A stretch of 64,000 bases of DNA from Flavobacteriales bacterium (GTDB taxonomy: Bacteria; Bacteroidota; Bacteroidia; Flavobacteriales_D; Sanyastnellaceae): positions 1 through 64,000 of the forward strand of contig JADKIZ010000006.1 of NCBI GenBank assembly GCA_016722445.1, in the 5' to 3' direction. Made by a program: the position numbers and the translations under genes. Under the pieces are notes generated by a model that made no database searches, was not told where the DNA came from, and saw only the letters and a list, made by a program, of their open reading frames with translations. This document shows, piece after piece, positions 44,182 through 53,025 of the stretch. Position 1 is the stretch's first letter. The number at the start of each line of letters is the position of its first letter.

Positions 44182-47118
44182 TTATTTCGCGCCTAATTTA
44201 TTAAAATACGAATTTACCTTTTCCTTGTAGTATGGTTTCAGGGAAGGTGGAACAGTTTTCAACAGTTCCGTTTCCTGTTGTTTTTTGCGCATGTATTCGG
44301 CGTACTTCATAGGGTTAGACGTCGGATAATCCTGTGCTTCGTTGCTTTTTCGCTCGTTGTCTTTATCTCGGGTACGCTCTGCTTCTTCAGCTTTTAACAG
44401 ACGAATTTCAATATCCCTTTGGCGTCGAATAGTCTCCTCGTCGACCTGATTGTTGACGATGTCGCGTTGCAGCTCCTCCATTTCTTTGGCAATTTGTTTA
44501 AGTTCATTGCCATTTCCGCTGCCGTCTTGATTGAGTTCAGCTGCTTTTTCTTCCACCGCTTTGCGGATTGCGGCTTGTTTAGCCGCCATTTCTGCAAGTT
44601 GTTGACTCATGCTTTGACCTTGTCCTTTGCTTTCGCCTTTGTTCTTGCCCTGCTTTTTCATTTCTTCCAACTGCTTGGCTAAACCTTCCTGCATTTTTTT
44701 AATCTGACTTGCGCTGGGCTTTGGTTTGCTGCCACTACCACCTGGTTTATTGCAACTACCGCTACCGGGTTTGCTATTGGCGGATTGTTGTTGCATCTGT
44801 CGCAATGCTTCATCCAGCATGAGCGCGAGATTGTTGAAGCTCGTCATGACATATTGCTGAGAGGTTGTTATTTCCGCAGTTTTATGATCTGGAATACCCG
44901 TGAGCGCCTTTTCCATGTATTCGTTCACGAGATTGATTTCATGGTTTACGGCAGCGCTGATTTGAGGCACGCGTTTGCTCAATGCGAAAAGAGAATCTTC
45001 CACCATTTTGGAATCGTCCTTCAGTTTGCGCTGTGTATGACCCAGGTTCTTATAATTGGGATCCTTGTGGTCGATGGTTTGAAATTTGGCCATCACTTCT
45101 TCCTGATCAAAACTAAGGGTGACAATATTTTCCAATAGCGCACGCAATGCGGCCATATCTTCTTCTTGTTGTTCCTGTTCTCCCGACTCCATAGCCATCT
45201 CCATTTGAGCGGCCATTTGTTTCATTTTTTGCGAAGCACTTTTCTGTGATTTGGAAGCGTTGCTTTTCTTGTTTTTGCTAAGTTCTTCAGAGCTTTTTTG
45301 CTGTTCCTGTTCAATATCCTTTTGTTGCTCTTCCGTCTGAGGCATACCGTTTGGTGTCTCCAATTCTTCATTCAATTTTTCCAACTCCTCCAATTCCTTT
45401 TCCATCTCCTTGAACTCTTCATTCAATTTTTCTTGTTCCTTTTTGATCTCTTCACTGTCGGCATTTTTTTGTTCGCTTTGTTCCGAAAGCTTTTCTTGTT
45501 CCTCAGCTAGCTTCTCGAGTTTATCGATAGCCTTTTCCATTTTCTGTTCCCACTCGAGTTGTTTGAATTGCTCTAAAGCACGATCGAGTTCTTTCTCCAT
45601 GTCTTCGTTGGAGAGGTCCATTTTCTCCAATTCTTTTTGTATTTCGTCCTTGTTGAGTTCTTCCATGAGTCGTTGCATTTCGTCCATGAGTTTTTGCAAC
45701 TCTGGCGTCATGACTTGATTCATGAGTTCTTCCAACTGCTTTTGTTTTTCTTTGAGTTGTTCGTTGGGTTGATTAAACTCATTTTCCTGTTGATTCTTTT
45801 CTTGATTTTCTTTCTGAATTTCCTCAACCTGTTTCTGAAGCTCTGCTTGGCGTTTCATCAGCTCTTCCAGTTTCTTCTGATCTTGCCAATTCATCTCTTT
45901 TTTATCCATGAGTTGGCGCTTGAGTTCCTCCAATTGCTTTTCCAAAGCTTTTGCATCTTTCACACTTTCTTCAAGCTTGTCTTTGATGTTTTCGTTTTTC
46001 TGGTCAATGCGATCTTCGAGTTCTTCTTCAGTAGGGACGGCATATTCGCGAATACCAGTTGATGCAGATTTAGATCCGTTGAATCCATCGCTATCCCAAA
46101 TTTCGAAGAAGTAAGATATTTTATCTCCAGGCTGAATATTCAACGGACGCAAGTCCCAACTGTGAAAAAATTCATCGGTGATATTTTCATGTGAAACAGG
46201 AAGTTCTATGGTATGCAGCTGATCGTCACCTTCTCCGCTTTCATGGTGTGTGAAACGATAGTTGAAGGTGAGACGCTTGAATCCGTAATCATCTCGGACG
46301 TCGCCTGTGAAATACATTTGTAACAACGAAGCGCTATCTCTCGCTTCCTCCACATTGATTGCGGGATGAACGTCAGGTACAACCTGAATTCTATAACTCA
46401 TGCTATCGCCAGTTGGCATGTATTGATTGCTTGTTCGCAAAGCATACATGAGTGAATTGATCGCGGTCTGTGAAAAGGAAGATTCATCATCACCAGAAGG
46501 AACATCGTAAAGACTATCGCCAAACTGAATACTGAGAATGTCGGTGTTTTTAGTAGAAAAATTCCAGTTGATTTTGGTACCTTGAGGCACAACCAAATCT
46601 CCCGTATTTGAAATGACTTCGTCTGTTCTTTTGATGTAAGAAGGATAGTTCAATTCAACATCAAAATCGATCAGGCGTGGCGCTGGCAAAACAAGCAACT
46701 CATATTGATCCGAGTAATAGCCAGAGGCGAAGAAGGCGAAAGGAACATCCTCTTGTACGTTTCTGAAAGTATAACTGAAACTTGTTGCAGAGTCTCTTTC
46801 CGTGATGAACTGTTGCGAGCCAATGACCACATAAATTTTATCCGGTATTTCTTTTCCTGTGACGCTGAAACGAAATGTGTAATCTGAGTTTTCAGGAGTC
46901 GAAGGATGGTCTTCCGTGGCTACAATGCTAAAAGGTGCTTCATCCGGAATGATCTGTCCATGACGCAACAGGCGGTCTGTTGGGTTGGTAATGACACTTG
47001 GTGCGGCAAAAAGTAAAATGATGATGATTGCCAATGGAGGAAGAACCCAGCGGATATATTTTTTGTTTTCACGTAAATCAATGGCGCTGCTGAAAGGAAC
47101 TGGCCGCAATTCGCTCAT
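44182..47118 (-). CDS. DUF4175 family protein, main part of a frameshifted gene
   Basis: 978 aa in this frame, starting inside the original protein. One hydrophobic helix is near the N-terminus (IIIILLFAAPSV), followed by beta-rich domains (residues ~60-340) and a very long coiled-coil region rich in Glu, Lys and Gln (~390-640: QLEELKRQLMDKKEMN and many similar stretches), then a Gln/Lys/Ser-rich tail. This matches the Bacteroidota DUF4175 family, whose members have an N-terminal pair of membrane helices. Those helices are encoded at 47115-47537 in another frame; restoring one A in a run near 47174-47177 fuses the two into about 1122 aa. Its role is unknown; probably a membrane-anchored periplasmic or cytoplasmic scaffold. 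Confidence 0.85.
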   Translation of the reverse strand: MSELRPVPFSSAIDLRENKKYIRWVLPPLAIIIILLFAAPSVITNPTDRLLRHGQIIPDEAPFSIVATEDHPSTPENSDYTFRFSVTGKEIPDKIYVVIGSQQFITERDSATSFSYTFRNVQEDVPFAFFASGYYSDQYELLVLPAPRLIDFDVELNYPSYIKRTDEVISNTGDLVVPQGTKINWNFSTKNTDILSIQFGDSLYDVPSGDDESSFSQTAINSLMYALRTSNQYMPTGDSMSYRIQVVPDVHPAINVEEARDSASLLQMYFTGDVRDDYGFKRLTFNYRFTHHESGEGDDQLHTIELPVSHENITDEFFHSWDLRPLNIQPGDKISYFFEIWDSDGFNGSKSASTGIREYAVPTEEELEDRIDQKNENIKDKLEESVKDAKALEKQLEELKRQLMDKKEMNWQDQKKLEELMKRQAELQKQVEEIQKENQEKNQQENEFNQPNEQLKEKQKQLEELMNQVMTPELQKLMDEMQRLMEELNKDEIQKELEKMDLSNEDMEKELDRALEQFKQLEWEQKMEKAIDKLEKLAEEQEKLSEQSEQKNADSEEIKKEQEKLNEEFKEMEKELEELEKLNEELETPNGMPQTEEQQKDIEQEQQKSSEELSKNKKSNASKSQKSASQKMKQMAAQMEMAMESGEQEQQEEDMAALRALLENIVTLSFDQEEVMAKFQTIDHKDPNYKNLGHTQRKLKDDSKMVEDSLFALSKRVPQISAAVNHEINLVNEYMEKALTGIPDHKTAEITTSQQYVMTSFNNLALMLDEALRQMQQQSANSKPGSGSCNKPGGSGSKPKPSASQIKKMQEGLAKQLEEMKKQGKNKGESKGQGQSMSQQLAEMAAKQAAIRKAVEEKAAELNQDGSGNGNELKQIAKEMEELQRDIVNNQVDEETIRRQRDIEIRLLKAEEAERTRDKDNERKSNEAQDYPTSNPMKYAEYMRKKQQETELLKTVPPSLKPYYKEKVNSYFNKLGAK

Positions 47119-47537
47119 TTTTTGGCTGATACTCGCCTCGAGAAGAGAGTTGTCGCCGGATTGACTTTCGAGGTTTTGAGCTGAAGTGTATTGAGCAGTT
47201 TGTCTTGCACATTCGGAAAATGTCGACCAATAATTTCCGCAGCTTGAGTATGTGAGATCACTTTACCAAGCCTGAACATTTTAGAGAGTGGAATGATAAA
47301 AAAGCGAATCAGGACGAATGAGGCGGAGGCAATGAACAACCAAAACAAAAAAGTTCTCATGAGAATGCTGAACCTTCCGAAATACTCAAGAAGTATCACA
47401 AGTAAATAAGTCGCGAGAATCAAGGCCAAGCCATAAATGGCCCCGCGTATCATTTTGTTTTTGTAGTACTTACGGATGAACTGATCCAGTTTTTGGATCA
47501 ATAAGTTGTACTCCGCATTGTTAGACTTCATCTCCAT
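47115..47537 (-). pseudogene. N-terminal fragment of the DUF4175 protein
   Basis: 140 codons that carry the expected N-terminus of the DUF4175 protein: a helical start (LIQKLDQFIRKYYK), two membrane helices (IYGLALILATYLLVILLE and FLFWLFIASASFVLIRFF) and the conserved GKVISHTQAAEIIGRHFP and VQDKLLNTLQLK. After that the frame drifts (TSKVNPATTLFSRRVSAKK). The other frame gives LESQSGDNSLLEASISQKMS, which leads straight into MSELRPVPFS of the next gene. The two overlap by four bases only because of the frameshift, so this should be read as one broken gene. Confidence 0.82.
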
Positions 47538-47689
47538 CGGGTGATCATTCTGTTTCCGGTACGTTTATCAGGCTGAAAAGTTCAATGGTGTATAATGCCC
47601 GAACGGGCCGGAAGTCTCAAAAGTATGCAACACTTGGTTGTGAATTTCACGAAGCAACAAATGTTTAAGAAAATTAACGGGGGATAAAA

Positions 47690-48640
47690 TCAGAATTTTC
47701 TGATCAGCGCGGGTCTTTGTGTGATTTCATGATAGCAGACCACGCCTTCCGCGAAGTAATGGAACACAATACTTTTCCTTGTTTTTGATTTATTCGAATG
47801 CGGCTCACCACCGTGAAAGAGATTGGCGTGCCATATCAACAGGTCGCCAGCTTTCGCCTCAAAGACTTCTTTTTTGATTCTGTGTTCAACTATTTTTTTC
47901 TGAATAAAATCTTCGTAGTCACCATATGTTTTTGATCCTGTGAATAGTGAATTGCCTTCATTGCCGTAGTCGCTGTTCAGGTAATACGGCAGCTTGTGAC
48001 TTCCCGGATAATAGTGCAGAGCCCCTTGCTCAGCAGCGATATCTTCAAGCGCAATCCAACAAGCGGAAAGACCGCCAAGCGGATAGGTGGTCATGTGAAT
48101 GCTGTCGCTGTGTGTGCGCTGCTGGCTTCCGGTGAGGAAATTGATGCTTTGAAACAAGATAGCCTGTCTACCCATCAATGCCGATAGTAAGGCAATCAGA
48201 TCAGGATTGTTGCCTGTTTGCCTCAGTAGGGCAGACTGATAAATGGCAAACATGATTTTGTTTTGATACTTGAAGGATATTTTTCCTGAAGCCAAAAGCT
48301 TCTCAACTTCTTCATTGATCTGCTCAATGATTTCGGCAGAAAAGAAACCACGAAGTATCACATATCCATTGTCATTGAAGCTGCGTACAGATTTTTTATT
48401 TTCCTCAGACAGAGCTTGAAACGCGGGCAGTTGTTCGAGTAATGCGACGTTGAGATGAGTCCCTAGATCTTGATGTTTCAACGATTGAAAATCTTTGCTC
48501 GAAACCGGTGAGAAATATGATTTATTGAGGCCTAACTTTTTGTACAAAGCGCTGTTATGCGACAACTGAGACGGGTGAAACAAGTTGTACAGTGCGTAAG
48601 CAGGCTTTAAACGGCGAATGAGACTCAACATATTTTTCAC
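47690..48640 (-). CDS. Phytanoyl-CoA dioxygenase (PhyH) family protein
   Basis: 316 aa. The Fe(II)-binding facial triad is His177-x-Asp179 (QQRTHSDSIHM) and His276 (NLFHGGEP), with Arg288 (KTRKS) as the likely 2-oxoglutarate-binding residue; GYVILRGFFSAEII and YYPGSHKLPYY are also typical of PhyH. It probably hydroxylates an unactivated carbon of a small molecule. The stop of the 85-aa gene overlaps its start by four bases. The substrate cannot be told from the neighbours. Confidence 0.88.
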   Translation of the reverse strand: MKNMLSLIRRLKPAYALYNLFHPSQLSHNSALYKKLGLNKSYFSPVSSKDFQSLKHQDLGTHLNVALLEQLPAFQALSEENKKSVRSFNDNGYVILRGFFSAEIIEQINEEVEKLLASGKISFKYQNKIMFAIYQSALLRQTGNNPDLIALLSALMGRQAILFQSINFLTGSQQRTHSDSIHMTTYPLGGLSACWIALEDIAAEQGALHYYPGSHKLPYYLNSDYGNEGNSLFTGSKTYGDYEDFIQKKIVEHRIKKEVFEAKAGDLLIWHANLFHGGEPHSNKSKTRKSIVFHYFAEGVVCYHEITQRPALIRKF

Positions 48641-48894
48641 TTAAATTCAGCGTAATTCCAAATACCAAACATTTGTTCGCGGATGAATTCACGCGCTTTC
48701 TCATAAACATCATCCTGAGTTTTGAACCAAATCACTTTATAGAGATTAGATTCTGCATTCAGTTTTGTGAGTTTTACCACCTCAATGCCATGCACGGGAG
48801 CCTCGATTGATTCCAATAAATCAAGATGATCGAGACATTCTTGTTTGTCGCGATAAATGGTTCCGTTTCTGTCTAAGACCGCAACTCTCCTCAA
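48637..48894 (-). CDS. Small protein, 85 aa, function unknown
   Basis: Acidic and mixed alpha/beta with no signal peptide: MRRVAVLDRNGTIYRDKQ, HGIEVVKLTKLN and VIWFKTQDDVYEKAREFIREQ. I do not recognise a family. It overlaps both neighbours by four bases (the PKD-protein stop upstream and the PhyH start downstream), so translation of all three is coupled. Position and codon quality make it real; a role as partner of the dioxygenase is a guess. Confidence 0.72.
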   Translation of the reverse strand: MRRVAVLDRNGTIYRDKQECLDHLDLLESIEAPVHGIEVVKLTKLNAESNLYKVIWFKTQDDVYEKAREFIREQMFGIWNYAEFK

Positions 48895-50624
48895 CGTTTG
48901 ATAAATCGGATTCGTTGGTGATTCACTTCTGCAAAATAGATTCCTGGAGCCAAGGTTGAAATGGAGATCGAAGCAGTACTGTTATTGTTGACAATGGATT
49001 CGGCTGCAATAATTCTTCCCGTGAGATCGTAAATATTTACGACGGTCTGAGGATGATTTTCAATGAGATTCAGATAAAGAATCTGGCTTGCCGGATTGGG
49101 ATAAACCACAACACCATCATGAGTGTTTTCATCCACAGCTAAATCAACAGTAAGCACTTCGCTTGTGGTGGTGCAGCCATATGAAGTGGTGATCTCAACA
49201 GCATAATTTCCGGTTTCGGTAACTGCGAGATAAGAAGAAGTTGCTCCTGATACTTCTAGTCCATTGAAATACCATTGATAGGAATCGTAAATATCCGCAA
49301 CAGAAACTTCCATCGCAACGGCATCAAAAGTGATGTTGAAGCTTGGGCAATACAACACGGGTTCACTTGTGACAGTGCAACCGAATTCATTGCCAACGAT
49401 CGCATAGTATTCTCCTCCTTCTGTCATGGTGTAAGATGCAGTATTGGCATCCTGTATGGGAACATCATTGCGGTACCATGTAAAAGTAGTGAGTGTAGGA
49501 TCGGTAAACGAGAGTACCTCGCCATTTTGAATGATGGTGGCATCTGGAATTGGAAGAACAGAAACGGTGATGCTATCAGAAAACGCATTGGTGACTGCAA
49601 GGGTGACATTGATTACTCCGGTCGTACCATTTCCAACATCGAAAATATTTGCTCCTTCGGTTAGATTAATCATGGTAGAGCCCAAATCATCATCCGCTGA
49701 AATATCGTCATCGTCGAAGAACTGAATGGCGTATGGCGGATTGGACAACAGGTAGCTCAAGCCGATCCAGCTGGTACTTGTGGTGTTGTCCTGGGGTGCG
49801 GCTGCGTACACGAGATTGCCGTCGCCATCGAATATTTGGAAATAGGGATCAGCAGTGCTGATGAGATCGTCGATATCACCACTCCAGTTGTCGTTGAGTG
49901 TTGAAACAGTGACAACATCGAGATACCAATCAGAAATAGTTGTTGTCAATTCTACCTCGTGATCACCGATTTCATCATAAAAAACGGTAGGAGGAGTTTT
50001 CACTGCGCTTTGTTGGCCGTTGCCAAAATCCCAACTGTATTCAACAACAGAAGGTTCAGGAACGACGATCAGAGCATCATAATTCACATACAGTCCACCG
50101 CAATCCGCGATGTTGTCGAAACTGAAAGAATTTGCAGACCCTTGACCTGGATCTACAATGAGGACAGATTCAAAGGACTCCACTTGTGTTACTTCAAAAC
50201 CTAGGGCATTGACCAAAGCTGAAACGGTGATCATTACGCTATAAGTACCCGGAAGAAGCGGGACGCCGCAAATGGTAGCACAACCAAAATTTTCACCATC
50301 AGAAGGCAAATAAGTAGCATCAGGATCATTCAGCGTAAACTGAAGTCCATATGGAAGTCCAGATACCGAAGTAATTGTTACGGATAGTAGCGTTGCGTTG
50401 ATGCCTGATCCCGGATCAGTAATTTCTGCGGGCATGAAAAACGTGAGCTGTTCTTCGTAATAATTCCCCGCTGTGGCGTTGGGTTGAACCAAAGGACATA
50501 CTGCTGGAAAGCCATCAGCGCTGGTGCAAGATTCGTCGGGAACACAAGTGGGACATTGGCCCATCATATTCGAGGAAAAGAGAATGGACAGCGAGAAGAT
50601 GATCAGGGGTAGAATTTTCTTCAT
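48891..50624 (-). CDS. Secreted PKD/Ig-like protein with T9SS type A sorting domain
   Basis: 577 aa from ATG at 50624, with signal peptide (MKKILPLIIFSLSILFSSNMMGQ). A PKD-like module (VEYSWDFGNGQQSAV), a second beta-sandwich with an Asp-rich loop (FFDDDDISADDDLG) and two Ig-like modules (WYRNDVPIQDANTASY, YQWYFNGLEVSGA) precede the C-terminal sorting domain (VVYPNPASQILYLNL ... IRFIKR). It is exported by T9SS. An upstream Met at 50663 is unlikely because a near-consensus -7 element (TACCTTCG) lies at 50641-50648. It is the first gene of the overlapping PKD/85-aa/PhyH group. Confidence 0.88.
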   Translation of the reverse strand: MKKILPLIIFSLSILFSSNMMGQCPTCVPDESCTSADGFPAVCPLVQPNATAGNYYEEQLTFFMPAEITDPGSGINATLLSVTITSVSGLPYGLQFTLNDPDATYLPSDGENFGCATICGVPLLPGTYSVMITVSALVNALGFEVTQVESFESVLIVDPGQGSANSFSFDNIADCGGLYVNYDALIVVPEPSVVEYSWDFGNGQQSAVKTPPTVFYDEIGDHEVELTTTISDWYLDVVTVSTLNDNWSGDIDDLISTADPYFQIFDGDGNLVYAAAPQDNTTSTSWIGLSYLLSNPPYAIQFFDDDDISADDDLGSTMINLTEGANIFDVGNGTTGVINVTLAVTNAFSDSITVSVLPIPDATIIQNGEVLSFTDPTLTTFTWYRNDVPIQDANTASYTMTEGGEYYAIVGNEFGCTVTSEPVLYCPSFNITFDAVAMEVSVADIYDSYQWYFNGLEVSGATSSYLAVTETGNYAVEITTSYGCTTTSEVLTVDLAVDENTHDGVVVYPNPASQILYLNLIENHPQTVVNIYDLTGRIIAAESIVNNNSTASISISTLAPGIYFAEVNHQRIRFIKR

Positions 50625-50779
50625 CTGTAAAATTTTCTGACGAAGGTAAACAAGTGCTGGCAATTTTCATGAGTTAGCAAGTCTTCTGGGAAATCGTGTG
50701 AAAATCAAGGCAGGAATAAAAAATTCCATTTATGCCATGACATATATGAAACGGGAATAAGGAGTTCACGAGAGCACAT

Positions 50780-50787
50780 TACCTTCG
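50780..50787 (+). promoter_or_regulatory. Possible -7 element (TACCTTCG) for gmhA
   Basis: Seven of eight bases match TAnnTTTG, 4 bases before the gmhA ATG. Very close to the start codon; leaderless or near-leaderless initiation would follow if it is used. Confidence 0.3.
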
Positions 50788-50791
50788 CCAC

Positions 50792-51358
50792 ATGAACGAT
50801 ATCCGTCAACATTTTGAAGAAGCAAGCGCATTGCTTCAGCAAATACTGAGAGATGAAACATTTGTAGGTCAGGTTGAATCCGCTGGGAAAATCATGACAG
50901 CAAGGCTCAAGGCAGGAGGAAAAATCATTTCGTGTGGCAATGGAGGAAGCATGTGTGATGCAATGCATTTTGCAGAAGAACTTACCGGTCGTTATCGCGA
51001 CAATAGGCCATCCGTTGCCGCAGTGAGCATCAGCGATCCATCACACATCACATGTGTGGGCAATGATTATGGGTTTGATTTTGTTTTTTCCAGATATGTA
51101 GAGGGTGTTGGTCAAAGCGGAGATGTATTGCTTGGAATTTCCACCAGCGGAAACTCGGCCAATGTGATAGAAGCAGCGAAGGTGGCAAAATCCAAGGGCA
51201 TTGCGGTGATAGGATTAACGGGAAAGGATGGCGGAAAACTTGCGGCGTTGTGTGATGCAGAAGTTCGCGTACCCTGGATGAAATATGCAGACCGGATACA
51301 GGAGATTCATATCAAAGTGATTCATTCTTGGATAGATTATATCGAAAGAAATATGTAG
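50792..51358 (+). CDS. gmhA: D-sedoheptulose 7-phosphate isomerase
   Basis: 188 aa, a single SIS domain. The family motifs are SCGNGGSMCDAMHFAEELTGRY (residues 47-68, with the phosphate-binding GNGGS) and GDVLLGISTSGNSANVI, with GNDYGFDFVFSR between. GmhA converts sedoheptulose 7-phosphate to D-glycero-D-manno-heptose 7-phosphate, the first step of heptose synthesis for lipopolysaccharide core. No other heptose gene is adjacent. The ComM-type gene follows 29 bases downstream on the same strand. Confidence 0.92.
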   Translation: MNDIRQHFEEASALLQQILRDETFVGQVESAGKIMTARLKAGGKIISCGNGGSMCDAMHFAEELTGRYRDNRPSVAAVSISDPSHITCVGNDYGFDFVFSRYVEGVGQSGDVLLGISTSGNSANVIEAAKVAKSKGIAVIGLTGKDGGKLAALCDAEVRVPWMKYADRIQEIHIKVIHSWIDYIERNM

Positions 51359-51387
51359 TAGTTTTTTTCATAACACGACCTTTAACC

Positions 51388-52926
51388 ATGCTGATCAAAA
51401 CCTTTGGCAGCGCCGTCTTCGGCGTGAATGCCGCTACCATTATTATTGAAACAAACGTTGATCGCGGTGCGCAAATTTCCATTGTTGGTTTGCCGGATTC
51501 AGCGATTAAAGAGGCACAACAACGCATCAAAGCGGCCTTGTCTAATTGTCAATACGAATTACCTGTTCGAAACATTACCATCAATCTTGCACCGGCAGAT
51601 ATTCGGAAAGAAGGCTCAGCATACGATCTTCCATTGGCCATTGGTTTGCTTGCTGCAACGGAGCAACTCAAGGCCGAACAATTGGAAGATTTTATCATCA
51701 TGGGTGAACTTTCACTCGATGGAAGTTTACGACCAATCAAAGGAGTATTGCCCATTGCGATACAGGCGCGCAAGGATGGCTTTCGCGGCATGATCGTTCC
51801 TTCGCAAAATGCCAGAGAAGCGGCCATTGTAAGTGATTTAGAAGTTTATGGTGTTGAGAACATTCAACAGGTGGTCAAATTTTTCGAAGATCCTACGACC
51901 TTATCGAGGACCGTGGTGAATGCACGAGAGGAATTCAGTCAGAAGCTCAATCATTTTCCGGTTGATTTTTCAGATGTAAAAGGACAGGAGAATATCAAGC
52001 GTGCATTTGAGATTGCGGCAGCTGGTGGCCACAATGTCATATTGATCGGGCCTCCAGGAGCAGGTAAAACGATGTTGGCCAAAAGACTTCCAACCATACT
52101 CCCGCCGATGAATCTTCAGGAAGCGTTGGAGACCACAAAAATTCATAGTGTTGCAGGAAAGATGCGCAAAGAAGATTCTTTGATCAGTGTCAGGCCGTTT
52201 CGAGCACCGCATCATACCATCAGTGATGTAGCGCTGGTAGGTGGTGGCAGTTTTCCGCAACCGGGAGAAATTTCATTGGCTCATCATGGCGTGTTGTTTT
52301 TAGATGAATTGCCAGAGTTTAAACGCACGGTACTTGAGGTCATGCGACAACCGTTGGAAGATCGTTATATCACCATATCAAGAAGCAAATTCTCGATTGA
52401 ATATCCGGCGAGTTTTATGTTGATTGCAAGTATGAATCCCTGTCCTTGCGGTTTCTTCAATCATCCCGAAAAAGAATGTGTTTGTGGAGCTGGCGTGGTT
52501 CAGAAATATTTAAACAAGGTAAGTGGGCCCTTGTTGGACAGGATAGATATACACATTGAAGTGACCCCAGTGAGCTATGATATGTTGAGTGAGCGAAGAG
52601 TTGGCGAGGGAAGTGAGCCGATCAGACAACGGGTGATTGAAGCACGCAAGGTTCAAGAGTTGCGTTATGAGAAAAAATCGGCGATACATTGTAATGCGCA
52701 AATGGATAGTAAATCACTAAAGGAAATCTGTGTGATTGATGATGCAGGCCACAAATTGTTGCGTGCTGCGATGGATCGGTTAAAACTTTCTGCACGCGCT
52801 TATGATCGCATATTGAAAGTTTCGCGGACGATTGCAGATTTAGCAGGATCAGAAAATATCCGCACTGAACACCTTGCAGAGGCGATTCACTATCGGAGTT
52901 TGGATAGGGAGAATTGGGCGGGGTGA
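51388..52926 (+). CDS. ComM/YifB family Mg-chelatase-like AAA+ ATPase
   Basis: 512 aa from ATG at 51388 (MLIKTFGSAVFGVNA, the usual family start); an earlier ATG at 51328 overlaps gmhA. An N-terminal ChlI-type subdomain (VDRGAQISIVGLPDSAIKEA) precedes an AAA+ module with Walker A GPPGAGKTMLAKRLP, Walker B GVLFLDELPEF and a Zn-type Cys cluster (NPCPCGFFNHPEKECVC), then the C-terminal sensor region. ComM-type proteins are hexameric branch-migration helicases in natural transformation; the YifB label is broader. Whether this organism is transformable is not shown here. Confidence 0.92.
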   Translation: MLIKTFGSAVFGVNAATIIIETNVDRGAQISIVGLPDSAIKEAQQRIKAALSNCQYELPVRNITINLAPADIRKEGSAYDLPLAIGLLAATEQLKAEQLEDFIIMGELSLDGSLRPIKGVLPIAIQARKDGFRGMIVPSQNAREAAIVSDLEVYGVENIQQVVKFFEDPTTLSRTVVNAREEFSQKLNHFPVDFSDVKGQENIKRAFEIAAAGGHNVILIGPPGAGKTMLAKRLPTILPPMNLQEALETTKIHSVAGKMRKEDSLISVRPFRAPHHTISDVALVGGGSFPQPGEISLAHHGVLFLDELPEFKRTVLEVMRQPLEDRYITISRSKFSIEYPASFMLIASMNPCPCGFFNHPEKECVCGAGVVQKYLNKVSGPLLDRIDIHIEVTPVSYDMLSERRVGEGSEPIRQRVIEARKVQELRYEKKSAIHCNAQMDSKSLKEICVIDDAGHKLLRAAMDRLKLSARAYDRILKVSRTIADLAGSENIRTEHLAEAIHYRSLDRENWAG

Positions 52927-52972
52927 GAACTTGCGGTTTTAGGAAGCGATGACATTTTCATCAAAAACAAAA

Positions 52973-53006
52973 CAGGGCACAAACCAAAATTTCGGTTTAT
53001 GCCCTG
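52973..53006. terminator. Bidirectional intrinsic terminator
   Basis: A long hairpin: AGGGCA/TGCCCT plus AAACC/GGTTT, separated by one mismatch, with an eight-base loop. Leftward it is followed by TTTTGTTTTTG; rightward by CATGTTTT. It lies between the converging ComM-type and T9SS genes. Confidence 0.8.
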
Positions 53007-53025
53007 CATGTTTTGGAATTTAGAG

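Noticed and set aside
45298..45718. Several rightward open frames rich in Phe, Leu and Ser opposite the DUF4175 gene
   Set aside because: They are antisense shadows of its Glu/Lys/Gln-rich coiled-coil codons, which read as Ser/Phe/Leu in reverse.
47598..47609. GCCCG-AA-CGGGC hairpin between the PhyH and DUF4175 genes as a terminator
   Set aside because: The loop is only two bases and no T-run follows; it is probably a chance palindrome.
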